The position numbers and the translations under genes were made by a program. Shown one piece after another: positions 1 through 7,362 of a stretch of 10,275 nucleotides of DNA; position 1 is the first letter of the stretch; each line of letters opens with the position of its first letter. Under the pieces are notes generated by a model, which was not told the origin of the DNA, did no database searches, and worked only from the letters and a program-made list of their open reading frames with translations. The DNA lies in assembly GCA_002725475.1 (NCBI GenBank), contig PBPH01000037.1:1-10275 (forward strand). Direction: 5' to 3'. Origin of the DNA: Methanobacteriota archaeon. GTDB lineage: Archaea > Thermoplasmatota > Poseidoniia > Poseidoniales > Thalassarchaeaceae.

Positions 1-118
1 AACCCTCCCGGGTTCTCGAAGTTAATCGAGGCGCCTGCATGGTGGAGAGGGGACTTTCCTCAGTGTCGAACACTGTCAGCAGCCCTCCTACTCCCTCGCA
101 ACCTAGCGTGAGCGCCAC
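1..118 (-). ncRNA. rnpB: RNase P RNA, 5' portion (cut by window edge)
   Basis: Catalytic RNA of RNase P, which removes 5' leaders from pre-tRNAs. Read on the minus strand, positions 61-51 give GAGGAAAGTCC, the CR-I signature of type-A RNase P RNA. Just 5' of it is a P3-like hairpin (75-61: CAGTG, loop TTCGA, CACTG), preceded by GGGCTGCTGACAG, which fits the P1/P2 strands. Downstream, TGCAGGCGCC and a hairpin at 30-15 (CTCGA/TCGAG) match the P7/P8 region in order and spacing as I recall them from E. coli and archaeal RNAs. The rest, including CR-IV/V and the 3' P1 strand, lies beyond the left edge. The 5' end is uncertain: the conserved core starts near 95, but GC-rich sequence continues to about 118 before turning AT-rich, so I extend it there. 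It is transcribed in the same direction as the large surface-protein gene upstream. Confidence 0.85.
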
Positions 119-140
119 TATGCTATCAAAGGAACGGATT

Positions 141-150
141 GAATAAATTA
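141..150 (-). promoter_or_regulatory. TATA-like box for the RNase P RNA gene
   Basis: On the minus strand this reads TAATTTATTC, an AT-rich box about 25 bp before the GC-rich start of the RNase P RNA near position 118. That is the usual archaeal box A spacing. It lies just past the stop codon of the surface-protein gene, so the RNA would have its own promoter. The match is short and the true transcription start is unknown. Confidence 0.35.
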
Positions 151-156
151 TTGATT

Positions 157-3100
157 TTATTGTTGCCCGCCGCCATAATATTGGTTATGTTGTTGCTGAT
201 ATGCTTGAATTTGTTCTTCAGTCCATTGATTTTGGTTATTTTGTTGGTAATACTGATTTTGTTCCATTTGTTGATTTTGGTACTGATATTCAATTGTATT
301 AGATTGTGCTTCTTGAATATAAGATTCCTGATTTGAAGATTCCAAAGCTGACATTGCGTCTGATGGGCTAGCATAGGTTGACTTAGTTTCTTCTTCCCAA
401 TCATCATCCCAGTCATCCGTATCGTCCAATACAGATTCAGAAGAACCACCACTTCTAAGTGCAAGTGATACTACAAGAGTCAAGATTAGAAGTAAAACAG
501 CGATAACTAGTAACCAAGTCAATGGTACATCTTGTAGAGCACTACCAAGAGGATCTTCACCACCTTCACCTAGGATATTGATATGCTCGCCCTCAATTGA
601 AGAGCCATCTTCTAAAGCTACTATAACCCATCGCTCACCGTTGTTTTCTGGAATCCAATCTATGTCGTAAGTGACTCTTTCACCCATTGGAACCACTACT
701 GAAATTGGGACAGGAGTCAGAGAACGGTTTTCGTCACCCCTTCCCATTTCATATGCCAATAATTTCACAGAACCAGGTGCGTGACCAGTATTCCTCAATT
801 CAATTGTAACCATTGTGGTCTGGCCAACATCAATTTCTCCACTTCTAGAATAACTCAATTTAGTTAAATCAATTTGAGCCACCAAATGCTCAATATTCCA
901 GACCATGAAGGGGGTGGAGCCGCTATTAAACTGGGCAGATGAACTAATTCCGTTGCCTGCCATATCAGTACCTTTAACCCAAACTGAAAGTAACAACTCA
1001 TCTTGATAAGCATCTGAAGGGAGGCGACTCTCTATATCAATCACAGATGAAACAGAAATAGATTGACCTACTGGAGAGCCAGAAACAATGAGGGGCTCCG
1101 AACCTTCAATTAACGCTGGACCATTTTGTTGGTTTGCAGTTGAAATCTTGAAAAATAATTGAAGGGTATCCACATTCAATTTTTCTTGCTCGGAAAGAAG
1201 TAGTTCTACTTGAATTGATGATAGGTCATTTAGGGTGATTTCCGTGCCCTCTCTAGGAGCAACTACACCAACAGGAATTGGTTGATTGCTATCCACTTCT
1301 ATCCAATACAGGGTTTCTGTAGAGTCAGTCCCATCTACTGCCTCGGCTGGTAATCCACTTAATTCAAATGAAAGTGCATGGCTCTTAGATTCCATTGGTG
1401 CATTCAATTGTGCATTGAAATAACCATTAACAGTTGAAACTAGAGTTCTTTCCCCATCAAGAAGAATTGAAACATCAAATGGTATTGTTGGACTTATTCC
1501 AGTCTCAATGAATTTCACTTGCCCTGAGATATTCAATCCAGTGCCTGGCCTCACCCAAGCACTTTGATCTATAATCGAGCCTTGTTCAACTTCAAAAATT
1601 ACGCTATCCCCAGATATAGCCAAGTTCGGTGAAAAGCGCCAACGCAACTGAGGTAATTCAAGCCAAGACTCAAATCCTGCACGGTCACGAACTGTAATGG
1701 CAGGAGCCCTTCTGAGATCATTTTCAATAGGTAGCGCCCAATCCAATGTAAATTCCATCCTCAATTCTAACTCAGTTGTAAATGGGTTAATCTCGCCTTC
1801 TCTAGCATAAATATGGCACGACTCTACCAAAAGGTTGTTTTGCATCCAAGGTTTCTCTTCCGCTTCTGAAATGCAACGATTTGTTGTAGCATTCCAAACC
1901 ACTTCTAGTGGATCAACAATCGAGTTGCTAGCTAGTTGGAACCTAACATCCTCTAAATCAGACAAACCATTTGGCTCATCAAATGGAATGCTAACTTCAT
2001 AGAGAGTTGCTGGATGTAACCATGAATGAGGCCCATCAGAGAAGCCGCCCGTCCCAATTATGTTTGGAGCCCCATCTTGGGCCAACTGATAAGTGAATAA
2101 TTGTTCATCCAGACCAGGGCCACCACCACCCATTAATGAGTTACCTGCCGCATCAGAACCTGAAATGTATCCGGCCACTATACCGCCATTTGGCGCATCT
2201 GTGTCATCAAAGTAAAATGTATAATTAGCTCTGGCCTGTTCAATATTTGAAGGTGAAATCATTTGATATTCAATGAATTCTGTGGCATTTGGCATACCAT
2301 CAAAATTGGAATCATCATTCCAGTCCCTCCAAATCATAAGAGAAATATGGTCGGGCAGCATTGGTCTATCATAAATTTCAACCCTGATTTCTTGAGAAAG
2401 AGAATGTTCAAGATGGTCGTATTTCCTGATATTCTGATCGATTACAATTGGTGCTAGAGAGTCGATTTCATAAGTTCTATTCAATGTAATTTGCGATATA
2501 TTCTCCTGTCCGTGTAAGGAAAATAAGTCGATACGGTATTCTATCGGCTGGGAACTCAATGGTGCAACTAGATTGATATCTATTGAACCATTAACCAAAG
2601 ACGTAGAGTTTGCAACCACCTCATCGTTTTCAAATACTCTAACTGCAACATCACCAGCTCTAGGTGCTAGGAAACTATCTACATTTGGGAATCCTAAATT
2701 AACAGAAATTGTAATTGGTGTATTGGATTTTAGATATAATCTATCCTCGGGAATAGGGATTCCTAGATCATTATACATCTCCCATGAAACAATCTCAACA
2801 TCATTCTCTACCGCTAATATTGAACCTGGACCGAATTCCTGAACTAGAGGGACGCTTCTGCGACCGTCAGTAAGTACTAACCTAACCCTCATAGCAAGAT
2901 TATCTTCATCATCCCAAGATGAGTTTAACTGGAATCGCAAAGTACTGGTGACAGAAGTACCATTTACGTCTAAACTACATCCATTAGACCCGTCCCAGAG
3001 AAGCATATTCATTTGGTCTTGGCTACCTGAACTCTGGTTGATATTGTTGACTGGAGACAATGAGCCATCCTGGCGACATAGAACCCTTACTTGGTGTAAA

Positions 3101-5307
3101 GAACCTATCATGTCCAATTGAATCGCAGATACTGTGCCTACTGGTGCAGTATGTGTTGTATTCACTTCAATCCATTGATAAGAAGGTGCAAGGGTAATTG
3201 TTGCATTTGTAATGCTCATCGAATCACTACTTAGCTCATCAGTTGAAGTTAAATCTTTGATAGTAGCCTTAATTGACCCCGTATTGGTCATCTGAATTGA
3301 CAAAGGTATCTTCTTGATACCACCTGAAGCAGTAGTTGATGGCATTAAATCATTAATCGACCAAATCATCTCATCATACTCATGATAAGATAAATTGACT
3401 ATTGGGTGATAAACTGCAGAAATACCCCCGATATTTACTTCCCCATAGTCGGCATCTAATGTGAAAACAGCCTGCACATAACTATCACCAACTTGCTTTT
3501 GAGAAGTGGGCCAAATTATTGAAGATGAAGAGGCCAATTGATTATTCAAATTACTCAATGAAGTCGGATTAAAAGTAACAATCTGAGAATCAGAAAATGT
3601 ACCAAATGAATGGCTGAATACATCTGTGCCACCAACATCAAGGCTAATTACCAGATTTTGAATCCCTGCTGATGATGGATTGACTGAAAACCTCATCACA
3701 TCTAGTCCCGAAGTTGGAAGCCAAATTCCAACCTGCTTTGAAGAGGTGGTCGTAAAGATAAAATCATTAGAAAGCGAACCTGTTGATAATCTATCCTGCC
3801 AACCCCAAGGTCCGATTTTTGAGTCTGAAATTTCCCATTCCCTTAATCCGTCCATACCTACATCAATGCGCGGGTCAATTGGAAGGCCACCAGAATCCAA
3901 ATCCAATATTACTGATCTGAAATCTGAATTAGATGATGTGCCCTCCCACTTAAATTGAATTTTGTTGGCGTAACTATCAAAGCTATGCGTTCCGCCACTA
4001 GTTGAAACAGAATTGAATGGCCCATCGTCCGCTGAAACTAATAGTTGCCCTGAGCCAGAATATGAAGCCGTAGTCTTGACTCTTGAAATCGGCCTCAGAC
4101 TTTCGAAAGCAGGAGATAAAATCGTACCCGAACCATAATAGGAATCGCCATCCCAATTAATAGAACCACTCCAACCGGGGTTGCGAGTAAATGTTTGAGC
4201 ATAACGTCCCTGAAGGTTAACACTATGGACAACTACTGACGTACCAGATGGTTGATCCATATGCAATTTAAGACGAATTGTCGGATGATCTTGCCAATCA
4301 ATAGCACCTAAGTCTGCATACAAATCAGAACGGTCCTTGAATCCATTGATTGGTTGTTTTGTAGTCCCATCCAAAATATCCCAAATCACCGATGAACTAC
4401 CTGATGTGCTGGCATCAATGCTCATCAACCCATATTGCCCCTCTGGTGTTTTCAGCAACCCAGTGGCAGCTGGACCAAATTTTGCAGAAGTCCAATTTGC
4501 ATCTCCAGAACCTCCACTAGTAGGGTTGAACTCTACGTCATCTATCCAAACCCTATCGTATCCTGAATTTACGCTTCCGTCCTTGTAGTACTTCCAGGTG
4601 TAAGTGTGTGACCCCGAATTTACATTGAAATTGTAAGTCCCACTAGTGCTTCCTGACCATTGAGCTTGATAACCGCCATATCTTGTACAACCAGTATTAT
4701 CAACACAGAACAAAAGACGGTCGTAATACCCCTCAGTTGATGTCCTATACTTGAATGAGCCAGAGCCAACCATATTAGAAATTGTCACACTAATAGATGT
4801 CTGCTGATTATGAGATATAGAACCCGATTGTGCCGTGTATTGACCACTAAGTCTTGTGCCGCTCTGAATAATCCAATTGGAATTGCCGGAATGAGTCCAT
4901 CCATTACCAAATGAATTAGACTCAAAATCCCAATCGTATCCTTGTGGCAATAGAGTCATACCAGAACTAGTATTGAAATCTACGCCATCATTGATTACCC
5001 CGGACATATTCCAATCTGTGGCTGAAGACCAAGAAATACTATCAGAAACTGGATAAATGTGCGGTTCTAGAGACAAATCCATTCCCGTGACTGCCTCGTC
5101 CTCGGGAACTTCTACTTGCAATGAATCTGAAGAACCATTGGGTGATCCTGTGATTGAAACGGTTGTTTCAACATTTAGTTGTGTTTCTTTGACCACTTCT
5201 AATTCAATTAATTCTTCGGGGGATTGTAGGAAACAAACTAGTGAAGGCCCCGCCAACAAAAAAGCCAAAATTATTGGAAGGAACATCCGACTTACACTAC
5301 GCTCCAT
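157..5307 (-). CDS. Giant secreted, membrane-anchored multidomain surface protein
   Basis: About 1,716 residues, by far the largest gene here; function not recognised. In order: a signal peptide (MERSVSR, then a hydrophobic stretch to about residue 27); a MAM/lectin-like beta-sandwich at about 125-260 (DWDFES at the start, IDDVEF at the end, and a CVDNTGC cysteine pair); a long series of beta-rich segments with many N-x-S/T sequons; Ig/cadherin-type strand endings GSDAAGN (1050-1056), VRDRAGF (1206-1212) and KGTDMAGN (1445-1452); a CARDB-like domain at about 1472-1569; one membrane helix at 1596-1617; and a 99-residue tail that is first acidic (DDTDDWDDDWEEE), then Q/N/Y-rich. Family knowledge suggests a cell-surface adhesion or binding protein with the tail in the cytoplasm. 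The start at 5307 puts a basic residue cluster before the hydrophobic core; an in-frame ATG at 5325 would add six residues. The frame is intact. No catalytic motif was seen. Confidence 0.85.
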   Translation of the reverse strand: MERSVSRMFLPIILAFLLAGPSLVCFLQSPEELIELEVVKETQLNVETTVSITGSPNGSSDSLQVEVPEDEAVTGMDLSLEPHIYPVSDSISWSSATDWNMSGVINDGVDFNTSSGMTLLPQGYDWDFESNSFGNGWTHSGNSNWIIQSGTRLSGQYTAQSGSISHNQQTSISVTISNMVGSGSFKYRTSTEGYYDRLLFCVDNTGCTRYGGYQAQWSGSTSGTYNFNVNSGSHTYTWKYYKDGSVNSGYDRVWIDDVEFNPTSGGSGDANWTSAKFGPAATGLLKTPEGQYGLMSIDASTSGSSSVIWDILDGTTKQPINGFKDRSDLYADLGAIDWQDHPTIRLKLHMDQPSGTSVVVHSVNLQGRYAQTFTRNPGWSGSINWDGDSYYGSGTILSPAFESLRPISRVKTTASYSGSGQLLVSADDGPFNSVSTSGGTHSFDSYANKIQFKWEGTSSNSDFRSVILDLDSGGLPIDPRIDVGMDGLREWEISDSKIGPWGWQDRLSTGSLSNDFIFTTTSSKQVGIWLPTSGLDVMRFSVNPSSAGIQNLVISLDVGGTDVFSHSFGTFSDSQIVTFNPTSLSNLNNQLASSSSIIWPTSQKQVGDSYVQAVFTLDADYGEVNIGGISAVYHPIVNLSYHEYDEMIWSINDLMPSTTASGGIKKIPLSIQMTNTGSIKATIKDLTSTDELSSDSMSITNATITLAPSYQWIEVNTTHTAPVGTVSAIQLDMIGSLHQVRVLCRQDGSLSPVNNINQSSGSQDQMNMLLWDGSNGCSLDVNGTSVTSTLRFQLNSSWDDEDNLAMRVRLVLTDGRRSVPLVQEFGPGSILAVENDVEIVSWEMYNDLGIPIPEDRLYLKSNTPITISVNLGFPNVDSFLAPRAGDVAVRVFENDEVVANSTSLVNGSIDINLVAPLSSQPIEYRIDLFSLHGQENISQITLNRTYEIDSLAPIVIDQNIRKYDHLEHSLSQEIRVEIYDRPMLPDHISLMIWRDWNDDSNFDGMPNATEFIEYQMISPSNIEQARANYTFYFDDTDAPNGGIVAGYISGSDAAGNSLMGGGGPGLDEQLFTYQLAQDGAPNIIGTGGFSDGPHSWLHPATLYEVSIPFDEPNGLSDLEDVRFQLASNSIVDPLEVVWNATTNRCISEAEEKPWMQNNLLVESCHIYAREGEINPFTTELELRMEFTLDWALPIENDLRRAPAITVRDRAGFESWLELPQLRWRFSPNLAISGDSVIFEVEQGSIIDQSAWVRPGTGLNISGQVKFIETGISPTIPFDVSILLDGERTLVSTVNGYFNAQLNAPMESKSHALSFELSGLPAEAVDGTDSTETLYWIEVDSNQPIPVGVVAPREGTEITLNDLSSIQVELLLSEQEKLNVDTLQLFFKISTANQQNGPALIEGSEPLIVSGSPVGQSISVSSVIDIESRLPSDAYQDELLLSVWVKGTDMAGNGISSSAQFNSGSTPFMVWNIEHLVAQIDLTKLSYSRSGEIDVGQTTMVTIELRNTGHAPGSVKLLAYEMGRGDENRSLTPVPISVVVPMGERVTYDIDWIPENNGERWVIVALEDGSSIEGEHINILGEGGEDPLGSALQDVPLTWLLVIAVLLLILTLVVSLALRSGGSSESVLDDTDDWDDDWEEETKSTYASPSDAMSALESSNQESYIQEAQSNTIEYQYQNQQMEQNQYYQQNNQNQWTEEQIQAYQQQHNQYYGGGQQ

Positions 5308-5308
5308 A

Positions 5309-5327
5309 TCATGTACGGAGTACATGA
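5309..5327. repeat. 8+8 bp inverted repeat in the divergent promoter region
   Basis: Perfect arms TCATGTAC and GTACATGA with a GGA spacer. The repeat sits directly upstream of the surface-protein start at 5307 and overlaps its alternative start at 5325. It lies in the 105-bp gap to rpiA. Its position suits an operator or a feature of the surface-gene leader. An inverted repeat of this length is expected about once by chance in 10 kb, so only its location makes it notable. Confidence 0.4.
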
Positions 5328-5380
5328 AGGTTTGTCAATCATTCGGCATGATGGAAAATTGATGAATCACGAAATTGGGC

Positions 5381-5390
5381 AAATGATATG
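5381..5390 (+). promoter_or_regulatory. TATA-like box for rpiA
   Basis: AAATGATATG lies 23-32 bp before the rpiA ATG at 5413, where an archaeal box A would sit for a leaderless transcript. There is no Shine-Dalgarno-like sequence between it and the ATG, which agrees with leaderless expression. The match to the archaeal consensus is moderate. Confidence 0.3.
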
Positions 5391-5412
5391 CTGCCCCTAC
5401 CTTACCGCCAGT

Positions 5413-6123
5413 ATGAGCGGAATGGATTCGGTAGAGCAGGCAAAAAAGGCCGCGGGGATTGCAGCTTGTGATTTTGTAAGTGATGGGATGGATGTTGGTC
5501 TTGGTACTGGTTCTACAGTTAGATACACTGTAATTGAACTAGGAAGAAGGATGTCGGAAGAAGGATTGAAAATTCGAGGTGTACCAACAAGCATTGAAAC
5601 CGAAGAATTGGCAACAAAACTTGGAATTCCTCTAATTTCTTTTGATGAAGTGAATCGCCTATCTGTTACTATAGATGGTGCAGATGAATTCGATTCTAAT
5701 TTTCATTTAATCAAAGGAGGGGGGGGTGCTCTAACTAGAGAAAAAATCGTCGCTCAGATTTCAAACGCAATGGTTGTAGTAACTGACCCCCGCAAAGATG
5801 TTGGAGTTCTGGGTGAATTCCCCTTACCTGTTGAAGTAGTTCAATTTGGTTGGGAAGTAACAGTTAGACATCTGCAAGAAATTTGCCCGGGAGAGGTTTC
5901 AATGAGGGGCGGAGATGATCCTTTTGTAACCGATAATGGAAATTTCATCATTGATTGTCACTTTGGCCCATCTATAATAGAACCTGTAAAACTAGAATCT
6001 AAAATTCAATCAATTGCTGGAGTTGTGGAAGTTGGGCTTTTCACGCACATTGCAGACGCTGTGATAATAGGTTCTCTTGAAGGAATTGAAGTTAGGATAA
6101 AAACCGATGGCAGGCTTGAATGA
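5413..6123 (+). CDS. rpiA: Ribose-5-phosphate isomerase A
   Basis: Interconverts ribose 5-phosphate and ribulose 5-phosphate in the non-oxidative pentose phosphate pathway; cytoplasmic. The 236-residue length is normal for RpiA. Visible motifs are the phosphate-binding GLGTGST (29-35), DGADE (88-92) with the conserved aspartates, KGGGGALTREK (101-111) whose glutamate matches the catalytic base of E. coli RpiA, TDNGNFIID (173-181), and VVEVGLF (204-210). All expected catalytic positions are present. The frame stays open upstream to an ATG at 5311, but those residues look unlike any RpiA N-terminus and overlap the opposite-strand start, so 5413 is preferred (5422 is a near alternative). An 8-G run at 5719-5726 encodes part of the glycine loop. 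The gene is divergent from the surface-protein gene, and tRNA-Lys follows 47 bp later on the same strand. Confidence 0.96.
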   Translation: MSGMDSVEQAKKAAGIAACDFVSDGMDVGLGTGSTVRYTVIELGRRMSEEGLKIRGVPTSIETEELATKLGIPLISFDEVNRLSVTIDGADEFDSNFHLIKGGGGALTREKIVAQISNAMVVVTDPRKDVGVLGEFPLPVEVVQFGWEVTVRHLQEICPGEVSMRGGDDPFVTDNGNFIIDCHFGPSIIEPVKLESKIQSIAGVVEVGLFTHIADAVIIGSLEGIEVRIKTDGRLE

Positions 6124-6170
6124 ATATCTCATCCGCTTTGGTCAAATAGTGGAGACTTGCCCGCAGTGAT

Positions 6171-6244
6171 GGGCCTTTAGCTTAGTCAGGTAGAGCGACG
6201 GACTCTTAATCCGTAGGCCGCGGGTTCGAACCCCGTAAGGCCCG
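6171..6244 (+). tRNA. tRNA-Lys (anticodon CTT)
   Basis: A complete 74-nt cloverleaf. The acceptor stem GGGCCTT/AAGGCCC is seven perfect pairs, with discriminator G at 6244. The D arm is GCTT/GAGC. The anticodon stem ACGGA/TCCGT encloses loop CTCTTAA with anticodon CTT at 6205-6207. The T arm is GCGGG-TTCGAAC-CCCGT. No intron and no encoded CCA, so CCA would be added after transcription, as is common in archaea. A weak AT-rich box (CAAATAGT, 6143-6150) lies about 25 bp upstream and may be its promoter; read-through from rpiA is also possible. Carbamate kinase ends 31 bp downstream on the opposite strand. Confidence 0.97.
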
Positions 6245-6246
6245 TT

Positions 6247-6268
6247 AAAGAAAAGTAAATATGAAAAA
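6247..6268 (-). terminator. T-rich terminator downstream of carbamate kinase
   Basis: Just past the carbamate kinase stop, the minus strand carries TTTTT (6268-6264), then TTTT and TTT (6254-6247). Archaeal RNA polymerase commonly terminates at such T tracts without a hairpin. It lies before the convergent tRNA-Lys gene, so it would keep kinase transcripts from running antisense through the tRNA. Confidence 0.45.
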
Positions 6269-6274
6269 TTGGGA

Positions 6275-7258
6275 TTAAACAATAGTTGTGCCTACTTCAC
6301 CACGCATTGCATCTATTGCGTCTCCGGGTTTGCATAGCACCACTTTCATTTGAGGGGTTGATTCCTTAGCAAAAATCATCGCTTCCACTTTTGGGCCCAT
6401 GCTACCAACGGGAAACTGGCCATTTTCCAAATGAATGGTTGCATCACTAACACTTAATGAAGAAACATTGCTTTCCTTTTCAGTACCAAAATCAATTTTT
6501 ATTGAATCTACTGCTGTGGAAATGAACAAATAATCGGCATTCAATGACGTTGCCAACAAAGCACTCACTCTGTCTTTATCAATCACTGCTTCAATGCCTT
6601 TTATGCCTCCTTTATCAGCAATAACAGGAATGCCGCCACCACCGCCACAAAGAACCACTGCACCAGCTAACAAAAGGGCTTCAATAGCATCTGAATCAAT
6701 TATAGAAATCGGCTTAGGAGATGCAACCACCCTACGTGGCCCAGCATCAATATTAGTCACTCCTATTGCCCAATTATTTGGAATCAAATCCAAATCGTCA
6801 ATTACAGGTCCTATTGGTTTAGTGGGCTGCGAAAATGCTTGGTCTGTTGAAGAAACCTCTACTCTAGTGAGAAGTGCTGCAACTTTCTCATGGCGACCTC
6901 TTCTGCGAAGAGTATTGTCTAGACGTGTGGCGATGTCGTGACCTAGTGTCCCTTGACTTGCTGCCACCCAATGATCTAACCCCTCTGGCATAGGGGGGGA
7001 GCCATCGAACTCTTTCCTTCTATCAAATAATGCCTCTTCCATAAGTAATAATTCACCAACTTGGGGGCCATTTCCATGAGTCAAAACAACCCTTATTCCG
7101 GCCTCTAATAAATCGACTACGTCTTCAAGTACTGATTCCATTACATCCTCTGCAGCAGATTTAGCACCATCCCCCCTTAGAGACGGGTTTGATAGTGCGT
7201 TTCCCCCCACAGCATACACTGCCAAACGCTGGCTCCCTCGATTTGGAACATCGGACAT
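6275..7258 (-). CDS. arcC: Carbamate kinase
   Basis: Catalyses ATP + carbamate to and from ADP + carbamoyl phosphate; cytoplasmic, amino-acid-kinase fold. The 327 residues fit the family's roughly 310-330. Motifs in order: VGGNAL (17-22), THGNGPQVG (60-68), PTKPIGP (145-151), RRVVASPKP (175-183), the glycine-rich CGGGGGIPV (204-212), AVIDKD (224-229), SALLATSLNADYL (232-244) and FPVGSMGPKVEA (282-293). These distinguish it from aspartate, glutamate and UMP kinases. The ATG at 7258 puts the first beta strand about 11 residues in, as usual. An upstream ATG at 7324 would add 22 proline-rich residues with no family counterpart and would overlap the asnS leader. No deiminase or transcarbamoylase is adjacent, so whether it makes ATP or carbamoyl phosphate cannot be told. 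It diverges from asnS and converges on tRNA-Lys. Confidence 0.95.
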   Translation of the reverse strand: MSDVPNRGSQRLAVYAVGGNALSNPSLRGDGAKSAAEDVMESVLEDVVDLLEAGIRVVLTHGNGPQVGELLLMEEALFDRRKEFDGSPPMPEGLDHWVAASQGTLGHDIATRLDNTLRRRGRHEKVAALLTRVEVSSTDQAFSQPTKPIGPVIDDLDLIPNNWAIGVTNIDAGPRRVVASPKPISIIDSDAIEALLLAGAVVLCGGGGGIPVIADKGGIKGIEAVIDKDRVSALLATSLNADYLFISTAVDSIKIDFGTEKESNVSSLSVSDATIHLENGQFPVGSMGPKVEAMIFAKESTPQMKVVLCKPGDAIDAMRGEVGTTIV

Positions 7259-7362
7259 AGGACAACGTGGGAAAGGTAGCGCACGAATAGATGTATCCGG
7301 TGTTTGCGGAGGGCTTGATTTCAAATGGTCGAAGCGATTCGCGTAGCACAGGGTGGCTCTGC
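7259..7362. promoter_or_regulatory. Divergent promoter region between arcC and asnS
   Basis: These 104 bp must hold the promoters of both genes. On the minus strand GATACATCTATTC (7297-7285) is a TATA-like stretch about 27-39 bp before the arcC ATG. On the plus strand TTGATTTCAAATGG (7315-7328) is the most AT-rich stretch. It would start asnS transcripts near 7347, leaving a short leader that contains the Shine-Dalgarno-like sequence. A small inverted repeat GCGA-T-TCGC lies at 7334-7342. All of these are positional inferences. Confidence 0.35.
7351..7356 (+). promoter_or_regulatory. Ribosome binding site supporting the GTG start of asnS
   Basis: GGGTGG is Shine-Dalgarno-like and sits 6 nt before the GTG at 7363. 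It favours that start over the upstream in-frame ATG at 7291, whose extra 24 residues do not look like an AsnRS N-terminus. Confidence 0.45.

Noticed and set aside
160..330. Possible tandem DNA repeat in the Gln-rich tail
   Set aside because: The CAA/CAG-like codons give a repetitive look but no fixed unit repeats in register; it is low-complexity coding sequence.
126..464. Minus-strand open frame over the end of the surface-protein gene
   Set aside because: Its Asn/Ile/Lys-rich content is the shifted reading of the Gln-rich tail codons, not a separate gene.
2263..4588. Plus-strand open frames opposite the surface-protein gene
   Set aside because: Short frames with no domain or start signal, explained as shadows of the long minus-strand gene.
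5311..5412. N-terminal extension of RpiA from the ATG at 5311
   Set aside because: The added 34 residues do not resemble any RpiA N-terminus and overlap the surface-protein start region. A TATA-like box sits correctly for 5413.
6124..6274. Integration site at tRNA-Lys
   Set aside because: tRNA genes are common integration targets, but there is no integrase, no repeated tRNA 3' end and no foreign-looking gene next to it.
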